A DNA stretch of 64,000 nucleotides from NCBI GenBank assembly GCA_048213135.1, contig PS015058.1, positions 19,934 through 83,933 of the forward strand, read 5' to 3'. The position numbers and the translations under genes are program-made. The notes under the pieces are model-generated. The model was not told the DNA's origin. It saw only the letters and a list, made by a program, of their open reading frames with translations, and searched no databases. Below are positions 55,596 through 64,000 of this stretch, piece by piece. Source of the stretch: Reclinomonas americana ATCC 50394 (taxonomy: Eukaryota; Jakobida; Jakobea; Jakobida). Position 1 is the first letter of the stretch, and each line of letters starts with the position of its first letter.

Positions 55596-56425
55596 ACTAC
55601 TACTACGTACGTACGTACGTACGTACGTACCGTACCGTACCGTACCGTACCGTACCGACGACGACGTACGACGACGACGANNNNNNNNNNNNNNNNNNNN
55701 NNNNNNNNNNNNNNNNNNNNNNNNNNNNNNNNNNNNNNNNNNNNNNNNNNNNNNNNNNNNNNNNNNNNNNNNNNNNNNNNNNNNNNNNNNNNNNNNNNNN
55801 NNNNNNNNNNNNNNNNNNNNNNNNNNNNNNNNNNNNNNNNNNNNNNNNNNNNNNNNNNNNNNNNNNNNNNNNNNNNNNNNNNNNNNNNNTGGTTCGTAAC
55901 TACTACTAGTTAGGTTAGGTCGGTCCGTACCTACCTACCTTACCTAACTTAAGTACGTACGTACTACTCCTACCTACCCGTACCGTCTCGTCCTCTCTCT
56001 CTCTCTCTCCTCCCCCCTTCCCTCTCTCCTTCCCCCTCCTCTCTCCTTCCCTCCTCTCTCTCTCTCTTTCCCCACTCGGATTAACAGCACATACGTCGGT
56101 GAGTACGTCTCCCCATCCACTCCCTCGCACCGCCTGTTCCTCAAACAATGATGGTGCAGGTGACGCACTGCAAAACTCGGCGACGCAGAGCATGACCATG
56201 TCACTCTGGTTCTTCTTCGCCTTCCTGTTGCTGGCGGCCATTGCGTTCACCCTATTCTTCCAACCACCGTGCTGGAGACCCGGCTCCTACAAGCGACAAC
56301 AAGGCGACCACGCCGAAGAGATGCAGGTCGCCGCCGAACTCAAGGAGTCGTTGCTGGACGAGGAGCAGGTGGCTGCGGACATGATGCTACGAAGCGCGTC
56401 GTCGACAGTGGGACTCAGGCGATAG
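51656..56425 (+). CDS. SLC49: SLC49/FLVCR-like major facilitator transporter
   Basis: Multi-pass transporter of the MFS; animal FLVCR relatives move heme, choline or ethanolamine, but the substrate here is unknown. Start MEAGDKAASRSVDYV at 51656. The first helix is WYRWIILLLFCGVSC (about 51940). Later exons give LVFYITFLPLAPLAAHLIDT (52545), MPFLLATPTKLT and AYWFPATERTLSTSIAIMFN (52970-53030). REKPKYPPSAAS (53935) is the SLC49 KEKPRYPPS-type loop. WKIFKIRSYWVLVIVFSLDQ begins the second half, which ends with ALELAVELTYP (55170 onward) and SEAVSGGFLMWVGQVFAIM (about 55337-55460), the SLC49 ELxVExTYP signature. The last helix WFFFAFLLLAAIAFTLFF (56210) is followed by a cytosolic tail and stop 56423-56425. 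A gap at 55681-55889 is intronic in my model, though a small exon there cannot be excluded. A GTTGCGT donor is used at 52623. Confidence 0.87.
52110..52420 (+). repeat. Purine-rich intron of the SLC49-like gene
   Basis: AG-rich sequence containing a repeated GAATAGACAACAG/TAAATAGACAACAG phrase (about 52180 and 52244) and GAGGTTCTTGAGTACAGTGA. It is wholly intronic, between exons ending near 52110 and starting near 52494. Confidence 0.7.
53163..53880 (+). repeat. 718-bp TG-rich then CT-rich intron of the SLC49-like gene
   Basis: The first 360 bases are TG/CTG-rich without a clean unit. From about 53558 the intron is almost pure pyrimidine (CTCTTTCTCTCCC words) up to the acceptor before GIAIALSIHMV. 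No exon is visible inside. Confidence 0.7.
54570..55010 (+). repeat. Sense-strand polypurine intron with ~115-bp duplication
   Basis: AGAAGAGAAGAG-type sequence. The phrase GAGATCAGATGAAGAAAAGA occurs near 54729 and 54814 and again with changes near 54897, so the tract has grown by local duplication. Unlike most introns in the window, it is purine-rich in the transcript. Confidence 0.75.
55512..55985 (+). repeat. CT, CTA and CGTA repeats flanking an assembly gap
   Basis: Order: (CT)n to about 55586, (CTA)n, (CGTA)n, (CGTAC)n, GAC-rich sequence to 55680, N gap 55681-55889, then TACC/TACG-rich sequence to about 55980. It is intronic in the SLC49-like gene. Confidence 0.9.
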
Positions 56426-56512
56426 CACTCGCGACTCCCTTTCCCCACATAATGTAAACACGAGGCACAAACATACAATCAAACATCTTGGTCGGCGCGA
56501 TATCTCGGCGAC

Positions 56513-57294
56513 TCAACCCTTCAGCTCGCCTGCGATCCAGTCGAGCCCTTCCATCAAACCCTCGCCACTCAGCGCACAGCACGACTGCACCACAACGAAT
56601 GAGTCGACAGTCACTGACGCAAATGGACAGCGAGTGAGTGCGATACCTGTATGTGCCAGTTGTGTCTCAGTTTTTGCAGATTGAGGAGCTCCGAAATCTC
56701 AGCCGCCGACATGGCATCGCGCACGTCGTTCTTGTTCGCAAACACCAACAACAACGCATTCCTCAAATCCTGCACGAGCGATGAGATGCACACCGTGAGT
56801 CACAGAACAGCAACAACAGTGTGAGAGCAGCAGCAGCTCATAGAACGTGCCTCATGTGTCGTGATCTTGAACAGCTCTTCCCGCACCACCTCCATTCGCT
56901 CTCTATCTGTTGAGTCCACGACCAGAATCACCGCTTTCGCACCCTGTGTTGCGCCAAGTCAGCAGCCGCTCCACTGCGCGTGTGTCTCCCTCGCTCGCTC
57001 ATGCGCGCGACACACCTGATAGTACAAGTACCACGACGATCGCAGTCGCGACTGGCCTGTGGGATGCAGGAGTGGATATAGAGAGTGCGTGAAAGAGTGA
57101 GAGAGGCAGAGGGATGTGGTATGTGAGTGTTTCTCTCCTTGTTCTCGCTTTCTCCGCCTTCCTGCTTGCTAGCTCGAACTGCTGCCTCTCTGTATGTCTC
57201 TCTGCGCCCAAGCCTGTGTGTGCGTGTATTTCTTTCTTCTTGTCCTTATCATTCTCGGCATCGCTGCCTGTCAGCTTGCCAGCTCGACCTGCTG

Positions 57295-57346
<52 letters not shown>

Positions 57347-57445
57347 TGTGTGTCGTGTCGTTCTTCGTCGTTCGTTCGTTCGTCGTCGTCGTTCGTCGTC
57401 GTCGTCTCGTCGTCGTCGTCGTACGNNNNNNNNNNNNNNNNNNNN

Positions 57446-57482
<37 letters not shown>

Positions 57483-57575
57483 TGTCGTGTGTGTGTGTCG
57501 TCGTGTGTTCGTTCTTCGTTCGCTTCTTCGTTCGTCTCGTTCGTCGTCGTCTCGTCTCGTCTCGCTCGTACTACG

Positions 57576-57673
<98 letters not shown>

Positions 57674-58134
57674 TCTCTCTCTCTCATCTGACACGTGTGT
57701 GGTGATCTCTGATTAGCACGCTCACCAGCCAGATCCCACACAGTGAACTGCACATTCTTGTGCTTGACCACCTCCACATTCGACCTGTGTGAGAGTGCGT
57801 GTGTGAGAGAGTGTGTGTGTGTGTGTGGAGAGCGGACACTGTTTACCCAATCGTCGGTTCCGTTTGGATCACTTCTCCCATCTGCAACTTGTAAAGAATC
57901 GTGGTCTTTCCTGCTCACACACACACACTCAGCTCAGACACCACACTCAGCGCACACACACACACAACAACACACACCTGCGTTATCAAGTCCCTACAAA
58001 TGACACACACACACGTGTCAGATAACAGCACACATACACACACTCTCTCTCCTCCGCTCACTCACCAACATCACAATCTTGACATCTTCTTTGCCAAAGA
58101 ACTTGCTCCAGATCGACGAGAACAAGACGCCCAT
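56513..58134 (-). CDS. ARL5: ARL5-like ARF-family GTPase
   Basis: Small GTPase; animal ARL5 acts at the trans-Golgi and recruits the GARP tether for endosome-to-Golgi traffic. Start [17 protein letters not shown] at 58134 (Gly2 is a candidate for N-myristoylation). Exons: 58066-58134, 57978-57993 (16 nt), 57847-57910, about 57720-57786, a short exon near 57015-57056, about 56870-56945, and two last exons to stop 56513-56515. The joined P-loop is GLDNAGKT and switch I includes EPTIGSNVE. Switch II is WDLAGQ, where ARF-family proteins normally have WDxGGQ. Then come [27 protein letters not shown] (NKxD) and [16 protein letters not shown], as in ARL5. Length is about 180 residues, as expected. 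The 660-nt intron at about 57060-57717 holds CT, GT and CGT repeats plus a 20-base gap. It diverges from TBC1D23 with 106 bp between start codons. Confidence 0.92.
57300..57687 (+). repeat. CT/GT/CGT repeats and 20-base gap in an ARL5 intron
   Basis: Order: (CT)n and (GT)n 57300-57353, CGT/TTCG-rich to 57425, N 57426-57445, (CT)n 57446-57479, TCGTCG-rich to about 57570, (CT)n and (GT)n to 57687. The whole block is intronic on the minus strand. Confidence 0.9.
57978..57993 (-). other. 16-nt microexon encoding part of the ARL5 P-loop
   Basis: GGACTTGATAACGCAG follows the acceptor TTTGTAG and precedes a GTGTGT donor. It starts in phase 0 after VML and ends in phase 1, joining to GA AAG ACC to give GLDNAGKT. 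Without it the nucleotide-binding loop is lost. The fit to the family motif makes the exon nearly certain. Confidence 0.9.
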
Positions 58135-58240
58135 TGAAAGCAGAGAGTTGATGCGAGTTTACCGTTCAAATCCGTTCATCCGAGTTGTCTTTTGTGCACC
58201 TTCGTTGCTTGTCACACGTGCTCACACACTCACACACACA
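58135..58240. promoter_or_regulatory. 106-bp divergent promoter region, ARL5 / TBC1D23
   Basis: This interval separates two start codons of functionally related genes. It contains TCACACGTGC (a CACGTG E-box core) near 58211-58220 and a CA-repeat leader directly before the TBC1D23 ATG. A similar CA-repeat leader precedes the ATG of the first gene in the window. Confidence 0.5.
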
Positions 58241-59832
58241 ATGAGCATCGGCACTAGCGCTGAGTTGCGTCTTCTCGCTGTGTCCTTGCGCGTCGTGCGT
58301 GTGTGTGATTGTGCGCCATGGCACTCTCCTCTCACACACACACTCTTCTCTCTCTTTCGCAGCACGCTGGTGGCGCAGCTGGTGGACGAGGTGGAGAAGA
58401 TGGCGTGCGATGCAGAGCGTGTGCGCGACTTGTGTCATCGTCTGGGCTCGGTGCCGGCCTCGCTGCGACCGCAAGTGTGGAAGGTACACTCTCTCTTGCA
58501 CGCACGCACGCACACACAGCGCTCACTCGCCACAGGTTCTGCTGGGCATTGGACCATATGATGGCGAGGGCATTGCGTTGGAGACTGTCGCCAGAGACTT
58601 GGATGAGCAATCGCATGTGCATGCGTCGGTGTTGTACGCATTCAAGCTGCTCTCAGGTCTCTCTGTATGCGCGCGTCACTATGTCATCACCAGTTGCTCA
58701 TCGAGCTTGGCGCCAGATGATCCGAGTGGTGCGGAGATATCCGTGTCGCCTGAGGACTTTGAGGCGGTGGCAACGTATCTGTGCAAGCGACGCGGCGGCA
58801 ACGCCAGCTCGTTGCAGTTGTGCACGCAAGTGGTGCAGACGTTGACGCCGTTGGCGCTGGCGGGATTCACGCCGGGTCAGATGGCGGTGGCCTCGCATCG
58901 GTTGCACACAAAGCTCAGTCAGCCGCTCCTCAATGTCACGGCCAATCGCGAGTGCGGTGCCACGTTCAAGTTGCTGCTTCGACTGCTGCTGCAGTACCAC
59001 GATCCGCAGCTGTGCATGTGGGCCGATCAGCAGCGTGTGGCCGCAGAGGACTTTGTGTTGGATTGGGTGGGTTGTTGCGATTCTCCACTGCTGCACTTGC
59101 TTTCCCATCAATTCATTCGTTTGACGCGCAGGCCACACGGCTGTTTGTCACCCGCTCGGACTCGATTGGTGCAGTGATGACCATTTGGGACTTTATGCTG
59201 ATGGCCGATCGCCTGTCGTATCAGCTGCACGTGCCGATTGCGCTGTTGCGTCATCGGCGAGCGGCCTTGCTCAGTGCGCACGAGGGCGATGAGTTGCGGG
59301 CGCGCATCTCGTCGGCGACGGTGCACACGGAGGAAGATGCTGCGCGTGTGTGTCGTGACGCCAGCGCGCTCGCCGCCATGACCCCAGCCTCGTTCGAGGT
59401 CTACCTGTCGCGTCTGATGGGAGCCTCCGCCGCCGACAGCAAGACACAGGACGTGATTAGCGCCATTCAGACTGCGTTTGTGATGCCGATTGAGGCGGAA
59501 GAAGTGGTGTTCCCGTCGTCCGACCCGAGAAAGGTGCCTACTACCACCACCTCCTTCTCCTGGTTAATACTCACACCATTGTTTCTTTCATCGGCAGCGA
59601 TTCGTGGTGTTGGATTGCCGCAGTGCTCGACTGTTCCACCGCTACCGACTGCCCACGGCTGTGCACGTGAATCCGTCGGTGGTGCGTGGTGTTGTTCATA
59701 TCCACTCTTGCTGTTTTCTCTCCACTTCTGCTGGCTGCAATTCCATCGCACTTTCCCTCTCTCTCCTCTCTCCCTTTCCCTCCTCCTTTCTCTCGCTCTC
59801 TCACTCTCCCTCGTCTCTCTCTCTCTCTCTCT

Positions 59833-59870
<38 letters not shown>

Positions 59871-62862
59871 CATACCCTGCCTGTCCTCTTCCTCCCTCTC
59901 TCTCTTCTTTTCTCCCTCCCTCTCTCTATCAACCTCCCTCCCTCTCGCTCCCTCCTCTCTCTCCCCTCCCTCTCCCTCCCTCCCTCCTCTCTCTCTATCT
60001 CTCTCCCTCCCCTCCCTCCCTCCCTCCCACTCCCTCCCTTCCCTTCCCTCTCTCTTTGCTCAACGCACACTTGTGTAACAGGGTATGGATCCGGAGCAGC
60101 TGATGGAGGCGGTGGAGTCGCTGAAGGCACTCAGTGGTCAGCCCATGTGCATGTTCACCACTGGGCGGCCCGACGCCATCGACGAGGAGAATTCGGCCAA
60201 GATGGTCCTCATGTCACTGCTGCGCGCCAATGTGCCCATGCTCACTTTCGGCCGCTGCGGTTACCGAGGTTTGTAGCGACAAGTGTTTATCGCGAAAGTT
60301 GTGTGCATGTCTGATTGATCTGTGGAATGCAGCGGTCACCCCCCACTTCAAAACGGGCAAGGCCGAGTGGATTGGCGACGAGGCCACGGGCACCAAGACA
60401 CGCATGCGCGATCCCGACTCTCTGCCGAAGAATCCCTACGAGGTGGACGAGAGCCAGGCGGAGGGCGGTGAGTGTCGTCGTCGGCATGTCACGCCCATGC
60501 GACGCGTTTGACTCACACACCTCACGGCGCAGAGTTTGAGCAGCAGAGCGGCGCGCAGTTTGTCAACATTACGCAGCTGGTGCAGGACTCGTCGTACCGC
60601 TTCTTTTTTGCACGCCGCATCAACGGCACGGTGGTGACGCCGCGATATTTTGTAATGGGTCGCGGCACGGTGATGAATCTGTCGCCGGCGCGCACCAAGT
60701 TGCACCACGCATACATCAAGTGGACGTGCACGGCGCACGACATTGTCAAGTTGACGCGGCCGTCGCCGCAGCACCGCAACGTGATCACCGTGCATGTCGA
60801 TGACAGGGTTGCGCGCTTTGCCGAGACCTACGACATTCAGTTGCGCACGAATCTGTTGTGCTTTTCTTGTCGCCCCCCCGCACTCATCTGGCCCATCCCG
60901 TGCAGCGACTGGGAGCAGTTTGTGGAACTTTTGCGTGTCATGCGCGCCAGCCCCGACGGCCAAGTTCCGTCGTCGACGCCCGCTTCCAAGCTCCCGCCGG
61001 GAATGGCAACTGCCGCCGCTGCCAGTGCTGCTGTCAATGACGCCGCTGCCAAACCGCGCAATTTCCTCACTGAAGACCTGTTGAGACTACCGCAGAGTTG
61101 CGCACTCGTTTACCATTGCCTCTTCTCTCGTCAATCAGCGACTGACTGTTTTGCTTGCTGTTATTATTGCAGGCCCGCTGAAGGCGCCACCGCTTCCACA
61201 ATCCACGCAGCCACCCACCACCGTGTCGGCCACGCCGTCGGCGAACTCGGCGCCACCTTCTCCGGGCCAGACCGGCTCTGCATCTGGTTCATCGCAACCC
61301 GCTGCCAAGCGACGACTGCTGCCGTGGGAGGAAGATGCCGCGCCGCCGCAGCCGGTGGCTGATCAGGCTGCCGCCGTCGTCGCGCCCCCAGCTGCGGAGC
61401 TCCCGTCTGCAGCAGTCGCTGTGCCACAGCCACCGGTGGAGGCTCCAGTTGTCGCTGCGCCACCGCCACCCGCTGAGCCTGTCGCTGAGGCTCCGCAATC
61501 ACCTGTGCACGAAGCCGCTGGATCACCAGTTGCCGCTGCTCCGCAGTCACCTGCTCAGCCGGTTGCCGAATCTCCAGTGGCAGTTGCTGCACCGGCATCA
61601 GCCGTGCAGGAAGCCGCTGGATCACCGGTTGCCGTTGCTGCTCCGCAGTCACCTGCTCAGCAAGCCGCTGGATCACCATCTGGCGCTGCTGCGGCTCCGC
61701 AATCCCCCGCTCAACCTGCCTTTCGCTCTCCAGTCGCAGTTGCTTCGCCGCCATCAGCCGTGCAGGAAGCCGCTGGATCACCGGTTGCCGCTGCTGCTCC
61801 GCAGTCACCTGCTCAGCAAGTCGCTGGATCACCATCTGGTGCTGCTGCACCGCCATCAGCCGTGCAGGAAGCCGCTGGATCCCCATCTGGCGCTGCTGCG
61901 GCTCCGCAATCCCCCGCTCAACCTGCCGCTCGCTCTCCAGTCGCAGTTGCTTCACCGCCGTCGGCACAAGCAGCCGCTGGATCACCAGTTGCCGCTGCTC
62001 CACAGTCACCTGCCCAGCCTGTCGCTGAAGATTCGGTTGATGCTGCTGCTCCACAGTCACCCGCACAAGCTGCCGCTCGTTCTCCAGTCGCTGTCGCATC
62101 ACCGCCGTCCGCTCAAGCAGCTGCTGGATCTCCGGTGGCAGTCGCTTCGCCGCCACCTGCCCAGCCTGTCGCTGAAGCACCGGTTGATGCAGCTGCCCCA
62201 CAGTCACCCGCACAAGCTGCCGCTCGCTCTCCAGTCGCTGTCGCATCACCGCCGTCCGCTCAAGCAGCTGCCGGATCTCCGGTGGCAGTCGCTTCGCCGC
62301 CATCTGCACAAGCTGTCGCTGAATCACCAGTTGGCGCTGCTGCTGCTCCGGAGTCACCAGCTCAGCAAGCCGCTGGATCACCAGTTGGCTCTGCTGCTGC
62401 TCCCGAGTCACCTGCTCAGCCTGCCGCACGGTCTCCGGTGGCAGTTGCTTCTCCGCCGTCCGCTCAACCTGCTCCAGTGGCCGTGGCTGTGGCATCACCA
62501 CCACCCGCTGCCGCCGTGCAATCCCCAACAGAGGATCCGGTGATTGCCGGCTCCCTGGACGAGGACGAGTTGCTGTCGGTCGAAGACACGGTTTTGGCAC
62601 CCAATGTTGCGTCGTAACAGCACATTTCATCCGTCACATTTCCACTCACCGCCTCGCCTTGCACCAGCCTGCCGCCGCCGCCGCCATGTCACCCGACATG
62701 GGTCTGAGTGAAGAGGACCTCCTGGCACTGCAGCTGTCGCCCACCAGCGGTGGCGATGCGACCGCTACTGTCGGTACCCCTGCAGGCGGTCCACCGGCGC
62801 CCACGGGCGTCATGTCACCCGCCGAAGACGATCTTTTCTTGATTGACGAGGACGAATTGTGA
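58241..62862 (+). CDS. TBC1D23: TBC1D23-like TBC/rhodanese trans-Golgi adaptor
   Basis: In animals TBC1D23 bridges golgins at the trans-Golgi and the WASH subunit FAM21 on endosome-derived carriers. Start MSIGTSAELRLLAV at 58241, then a TBC domain (SVPASLRPQVWKVLLGIG near 58460-58550, continuing to about 59510). I see no IxxDxxR catalytic Arg motif, consistent with an inactive GAP. Next comes a rhodanese-like domain (RFVVLDCRSARLFHRYRLPT near 59597; the active-site position reads FTTGRPD without Cys). A C-terminal PH-like region follows (YRFFFARRINGTVVTPRYFV, KWTCTAHDIVKL; about 60540-60960), then a long Pro/Ser/Ala/Gln repeat (61480-62470) and an acidic end. In my model the last intron (62606-62667, GTTGCGT donor) removes an in-frame TAA at 62615, so the protein ends DDLFLIDEDEL at 62862 rather than PNVAS at 62617. 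Intron 59690-60081 is almost pure pyrimidine. Confidence 0.88.
59715..60060 (+). repeat. Polypyrimidine (CT/CCCT) intron of TBC1D23
   Basis: CTCTCTCCCTCCCTCC-type sequence with short (CT)n runs near 59818-59866. It separates the two halves of the rhodanese-like domain. No exon was found. Confidence 0.85.
61480..62470 (+). repeat. Coding tandem repeats (AxSPVAVAxPxSAxxAAG type) in TBC1D23
   Basis: About 1 kb of exon encodes imperfect repeats of roughly 15-30 residues, built from SPVA, PQSPAQ and AAGSP words, with unit boundaries shuffled. Codon choice is repetitive, so a complementary open frame also exists on the minus strand (see rejected items). The segment is probably disordered, with many SP sites for proline-directed kinases (inference). 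Confidence 0.85.
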
Positions 62863-62903
62863 AGGACGGTGGTGGTTGCTGGCGAAAATGTTTGCACGTG
62901 AAG

Positions 62904-62909
62904 AATAAA
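62904..62909 (+). terminator. Candidate poly(A) signal AATAAA of TBC1D23
   Basis: AATAAA lies 42 bases after the 62862 stop; a second AATAAA is near 62966. The region between the two converging stop codons (62863-63022) is AT-richer than its surroundings and contains GGGGGGG near 62980. Confidence 0.45.
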
Positions 62910-63022
62910 AAAAGAGATTTAAAAATCGGAAACACGTACGTACATTGTTGAAAACACCTCAAAACAAATAAACAATTAGGGGGGGGAGTCGATTCTTTTT
63001 TTTCTTCCTTGCCAACCACACC

Positions 63023-64000
63023 TCAACGCACGGGTCGTCGAGCTGCGGCGGGATCGGCAGCGGCGGCGGCTGGTGAGCCAGGTGAGCTGGCGACCGGCGA
63101 CGCAGCAGCAGCAACAGGTGATTTTTGCAGCGGTGCGTCGCATGCTCGCGAGAATTCGAGCCAGTTGACCAGCGGAACGGCACCAGGGTACAGCTGTTCA
63201 CGCGGGTCGACAAGGCCAATAGGTGCCGGATTGAGTGTCGGCATGCTGGGCGATTCGCTGTCGTCGGCAGCCGTCAGCATCTTGAAGCGCCGCAGCGTGT
63301 CGCATGCAGCGCGCAGGTTGAGCGGCTGATCGCCCAGCACCGTGTAGGCGGCAATCAGGGCCGCACTCATCGACGCCGTGCGCTCGGGGTCGGCGTTGAG
63401 CATCGAGCTGCACGCCGTCGTCACCTCATGCAGGCAGTGCCACAGTGCACCGTCCGACTGCATGGCAAAGGCACGGTGACGGGCCGCCGCCGAGAGTAAT
63501 CTCAAACCACGTTCCCAGTGCGCCACCGTCAGGCCACCACCGCGAGAGGCCAGCTCTCCCTTGTCGAGCATGATTTGTGCAAAGAGCGAGCACACAAACA
63601 GCAAGTCGCGCTCCAACTCGCGGCAGGCGTTGATCGATGAGAACAGGTGTGACTCGCGCTGGCACAACTGGTCGATGCAGAGGCCGCAAATCTCGCGCGT
63701 CAACTGATGCAGTCGTGGCGGGTGGCCGTGGAAGCGCAAGTAGCGCGTGTACAGCGGCGACAGCTCAAAGCACGTGCTCTCCTCGGCTCCCATGCTGCCG
63801 AGTCCACTCTGCAGCGCATCGGCCGCCAATCTCCTCTGCGACTCGGACAGGTTGATCGGCGCCACCACGCCGTCGTTGATCAGCTCGCGCATCAGGCCGT
63901 CCAGCACCGTCTCCAGCACCGCACCGCCGGCTAGCAACGGCGAAAACTCAATCTCCTCAAAGTGCTCCATCGCCAAGTTGAGCAACACGCTGCGCGTCGC
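63023..64000 (-). CDS. Unrecognised helical protein, C-terminal part (runs off the window)
   Basis: An uninterrupted frame from the window edge to stop 63023-63025, at least 325 residues, with no intron. I do not recognise the family. Most of it is helix-like with regular hydrophobic spacing (LLAGGAVLETVLDGLMREL, ICGLCIDQLCQRESHLFSSI, RDLLFVCSLFAQIMLDKGEL, ACDTLRRFKMLTAADDSE). It ends in an Ala/Ser/Pro-rich, Arg-ended tail. No signal peptide, zinc motif or catalytic motif is visible. The lack of introns over nearly 1 kb stands out in this window. A scaffold or helical-repeat protein is a reasonable guess only. Confidence 0.7.
   Translation of the reverse strand, partial: ATRSVLLNLAMEHFEEIEFSPLLAGGAVLETVLDGLMRELINDGVVAPINLSESQRRLAADALQSGLGSMGAEESTCFELSPLYTRYLRFHGHPPRLHQLTREICGLCIDQLCQRESHLFSSINACRELERDLLFVCSLFAQIMLDKGELASRGGGLTVAHWERGLRLLSAAARHRAFAMQSDGALWHCLHEVTTACSSMLNADPERTASMSAALIAAYTVLGDQPLNLRAACDTLRRFKMLTAADDSESPSMPTLNPAPIGLVDPREQLYPGAVPLVNWLEFSRACDAPLQKSPVAAAASPVASSPGSPAAAAADPAAARRPVR

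Noticed and set aside
61164-62630. 488-residue open frame on the minus strand opposite the TBC1D23 repeat exon, rich in Gln/Arg/Leu.
   Set aside because: It mirrors the plus-strand Pro/Ser/Ala repeat codons (CAG/CTG-type complement) and has no domain. The plus frame continues a recognisable TBC1D23 protein across spliced exons.

Overview
The window is nuclear DNA from a flagellated (or flagellum-competent) unicellular eukaryote. Genes carry many short spliceosomal introns, often about 60-75 nt. Exons are GC-rich, intergenic gaps are short, and introns are loaded with microsatellites; nine runs of N are assembly gaps. The gene set (axonemal dynein DNAH2, an SK-type potassium channel, FANCM, NUP93, PSMD14, ARL5, TBC1D23, an FLVCR-like transporter) fits a free-living protist near the opisthokont/apusomonad part of the tree. 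That placement is inference and I cannot name the species.

Layout: (1) 83-1869 (+) unrecognised nuclear-looking protein with a PIP-box-like motif. (2) 2082-5541 (-) SK/KCNN-type calcium-activated K+ channel whose pore appears to be encoded with a 5-nt microexon. (3) 5610-23834 (+) dynein heavy chain DNAH2, the dominant gene, with dozens of introns. (4) 23925-28211 (-) nucleoporin NUP93. (5) 28349-31973 (+) proteasome deubiquitinase PSMD14/Rpn11. (6) 32145 to about 40104 (-) FANCM helicase with an extra C2H2 finger. (7) 40638-47394 (-) secreted-start, PSI-like, multi-pass membrane protein of unknown function. (8) 47456-49481 (+) class I SAM methyltransferase. (9) 49701 to about 51397 (-) unrecognised protein. 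(10) 51656-56425 (+) SLC49/FLVCR-like MFS transporter. (11) 56513-58134 (-) ARL5-like GTPase. (12) 58241-62862 (+) TBC1D23. (13) 63023 to beyond 64000 (-) unrecognised C-terminal part.

Genes alternate strands almost perfectly, giving head-to-head pairs with 60-140 bp between start codons and tail-to-tail pairs with roughly 85-220 bp between stops. The only same-strand neighbours are FANCM and the PSI membrane protein. Most genes are unrelated housekeeping or cilium functions. The ARL5/TBC1D23 pair is a notable exception, because both proteins act in endosome-to-trans-Golgi tethering and share a 106-bp divergent promoter region.

The most interesting signals are in RNA processing: a 5-nt microexon completing the K+ selectivity filter, a 16-nt microexon carrying part of the ARL5 P-loop, and repeated use across genes of the 5' splice site GTTGCGT, which lacks the usual +5 G. 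All gene models were assembled by eye from reading frames and splice phases, so exon borders not explicitly justified are approximate.
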